NCBI RefSeq assembly: GCF_001866665.1
Contig: NZ_MLYO01000024.1
Coordinates: forward strand, 1 to 64,000
Source of the DNA: Streptomyces monashensis
GTDB lineage: Bacteria; Actinomycetota; Actinomycetes; Streptomycetales; Streptomycetaceae
Length of the DNA: 64,000 nucleotides
Reading direction: 5' to 3'
Shown here: one piece after another, positions 62,871-64,000 of the stretch
Position numbering within the stretch: position 1 is the stretch's first letter
Layout: each line of letters opens with the position of its first letter
Made by a program: the position numbers and the translations under genes
The notes under the pieces: generated by a model
Told to the model about the DNA's origin: nothing
Seen by the model: only the letters and a program-made list of their open reading frames with translations
The model's database searches: none

Positions 62871-63344
62871 CTACGCGCGCCTGACCGTGCGCAGGGGCGC
62901 ACCGGGCTTCCAGACCTGGACGACGAGATACCGCTCGTCCTCGACGTAGGTCCGCACGACCTCCGTCAGCTCGGTACGGAAGAGGTGGAACGGCTCCGGC
63001 GGTTCCGCCTCTTTCGCGTATCCGGACTTCCGCCCGCCCTCGACCTCGTACGCCCGCCCCGCGATCCGTACGTCCCCGCCGCCCATCTCCGTGCCCTCGC
63101 CCGGGTTCGCCTGCAGCGCGAAGCGCGGATCGCGCCGCAGGTCGAGGGCCTTCAGCGAAACGTCCATCATGCCGAGCCACAGCTCGCCGCCGCGGAAGTC
63201 GGCCTCCAGACCGCAGGTGCGCGGCGAACCGTCCTTGCGGAGGGTGGCGAGCACATGATGCCGGTGGGCGCGGAAGCGCTCCTCGGTGATCCGGGCCAGT
63301 TCGGGTTCGGCGGAGGCGAAGGCCTCCCAGTTCACAGACGTCAT
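62871..63344 (-). CDS. pyridoxamine-5'-phosphate-oxidase-fold (PPOX/FMN-binding-like) protein
   Basis: 157 residues with a split beta-barrel flavin reductase-like layout: HHVLATLRKDGSPRTCGLEA, ELWLGMMDVSLKALDLRRDP, FALQANPGEG, then GRAYEVEGG. Such proteins bind FMN, F420 or haem. ATG 63344 gives the domain its usual start; an ATG 60 bases upstream adds a basic stretch. Convergent with guaA (20 bases between stops). Substrate unknown. Confidence 0.82.
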   Translation of the reverse strand: MTSVNWEAFASAEPELARITEERFRAHRHHVLATLRKDGSPRTCGLEADFRGGELWLGMMDVSLKALDLRRDPRFALQANPGEGTEMGGGDVRIAGRAYEVEGGRKSGYAKEAEPPEPFHLFRTELTEVVRTYVEDERYLVVQVWKPGAPLRTVRRA

Positions 63345-63484
63345 ACGCGACAGTCTCACCGGCAAACCGGACAACCTCTGTCGTGTATTCGCTGCGTACG
63401 TCATCTTTACAAAACGGCTCTGCCCTTTTGCGCTGACCGAGGGTAACTTCCGGCCCAGACCGCAATTCCAGCGCTGGAGGACCT

Positions 63485-64000
63485 ATGCACGGGCCGACCT
63501 CGCCCTTGCCGCTGCCCACCGACCAGCTCCGCTTCGCCATGCCGCCGATGCACGACTCGGCGGAGGACGAACGCCGGCACCGCAAGGAGCGACTCGCCGG
63601 GGCCCTGCGGGTCTTCGGGCGCAGCGGTTTCGAGGACGGGGTCTCGGGCCACATCACTGCACGCGACCCGGAGTTCACGGACTGCTTCTGGGTGAACCCC
63701 TTCGGCATGCCGTTCCGGCACGTCACCGTCAGCGACCTCGTCCTCGCCAACCAGGACGGCCAGGTCGTCGAGGGCCGCTACCACGTCAACCAGGCCGCGT
63801 TCACCGTCCACGCCCAGGTCCACGCCGCACGCCCCGACGTCGTCGCCGTCGCCCACTGTCACTCCGTGCACGGCCGCGCCCTCGCCGCGCTCGGCGAGCT
63901 GGTCGACCCGATCACTCAGGAAAGCTGCGCCTTCTATGAGGACGTGGCGCTCTACGACGCCTACAGCGGCGTCACCGTCGACGCCGAGGAGGGCCGCCGC
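63485..64000 (+). CDS. class II aldolase/adducin-family protein (3' end outside window)
   Basis: 172 codons visible, frame open to the window end. Starts MHGPTSPLPLPTDQLRFAMP after GGAGG six bases upstream of ATG 63485. Conserved parts: LAGALRVFGRSGFEDGVSGH, DCFWVNPFGMPFRHVTVSD, the metal-binding HCHSVHGRALAALG (HxH), and TQESCAFYEDVALYD. The family includes L-fuculose-phosphate aldolases and decarboxylases; the specific reaction cannot be told. Confidence 0.88.
   Translation, partial: MHGPTSPLPLPTDQLRFAMPPMHDSAEDERRHRKERLAGALRVFGRSGFEDGVSGHITARDPEFTDCFWVNPFGMPFRHVTVSDLVLANQDGQVVEGRYHVNQAAFTVHAQVHAARPDVVAVAHCHSVHGRALAALGELVDPITQESCAFYEDVALYDAYSGVTVDAEEGRR

Overview
The window is a 64-kb piece of a Streptomyces chromosome core. 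High GC, third-position G/C coding, frequent GTG starts, four-base GTGA overlaps and the gene set itself all point there. From memory, the order rpoA-rplQ-truA ... rplM-rpsI-glmM ... alr-tsaE-tsaB-rimI-tsaD ... groES-groEL1 ... whiD-bldM-shbA-guaB-guaB3 ... five-kinase cluster ... guaA matches the S. coelicolor SCO4729 to SCO4785 interval. No insertion sequence, prophage, CRISPR array or integrase is visible.

Layout. (1) 1-5 kb: translation and transcription genes (rpoA 3' part, rplQ, truA, rplM, rpsI). (2) 4.7-17 kb: cell-envelope and cofactor supply (glmM, coaA, glmS, acpS, the NAD(P)HX repair enzyme, an L,D-transpeptidase, alr, an alpha/beta hydrolase), then the t6A genes tsaE, tsaB, rimI and tsaD. 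(3) 19.6-19.8 kb: a small transcription unit with its own promoter and terminator, encoding a full cloverleaf with CCA end that reads as an unusual tRNA-Gly(UCC). (4) 20-28 kb: accessory genes (a polytopic membrane protein, a LacI regulator, an LCP wall-polymer ligase, a DGPF/YCII protein with an ECF42-type sigma factor, a methyltransferase, two lipoprotein deacetylases). (5) 28.4-30.7 kb: groES-groEL1 behind two CIRCE operators, with a terminator between the genes. (6) 34-40 kb: developmental regulators whiD and bldM, sigma factor ShbA, then guaB and guaB3, then a second ECF42/YCII pair. (7) 41-45 kb: a nucleotide-sugar dehydrogenase homologue without its catalytic cysteine, and glpD. (8) 44.7-55 kb: five Hanks-type kinase genes in tandem. 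One is a pseudokinase carrying a 14-residue repeat array, one is truncated before its membrane segment, and a broken metallo-beta-lactamase gene lies between two of them. (9) 55-64 kb: an SSADH, a GMC oxidoreductase, an LAXTG surface protein, a gene-poor stretch, chorismate mutase behind a Phe/Tyr leader-peptide attenuator, guaA, a flavin/PPOX-fold protein and the start of a class II aldolase.

How the genes work together. GlmS and GlmM make the amino-sugar precursor of peptidoglycan. Alr makes D-alanine, and the L,D-transpeptidase, LCP enzyme and deacetylases act on the wall. The kinase cluster is, from literature on its S. coelicolor counterpart, linked to the spore-wall synthesis machinery, and WhiD, BldM and ShbA control sporulation and vegetative transcription. 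The most interesting elements to me are the atypical tRNA-Gly (a candidate non-translational glycine donor for the Streptomyces Gly interpeptide bridge), the F/Y leader peptide before chorismate mutase, the pseudoenzymes (kinase, nucleotide-sugar dehydrogenase, L,D-transpeptidase-like), and the repeat-invaded small gene behind an iron-box-like palindrome.

Limits: all calls come from reading the sequence and from remembered family knowledge. No similarity search, structure prediction or expression data were available.
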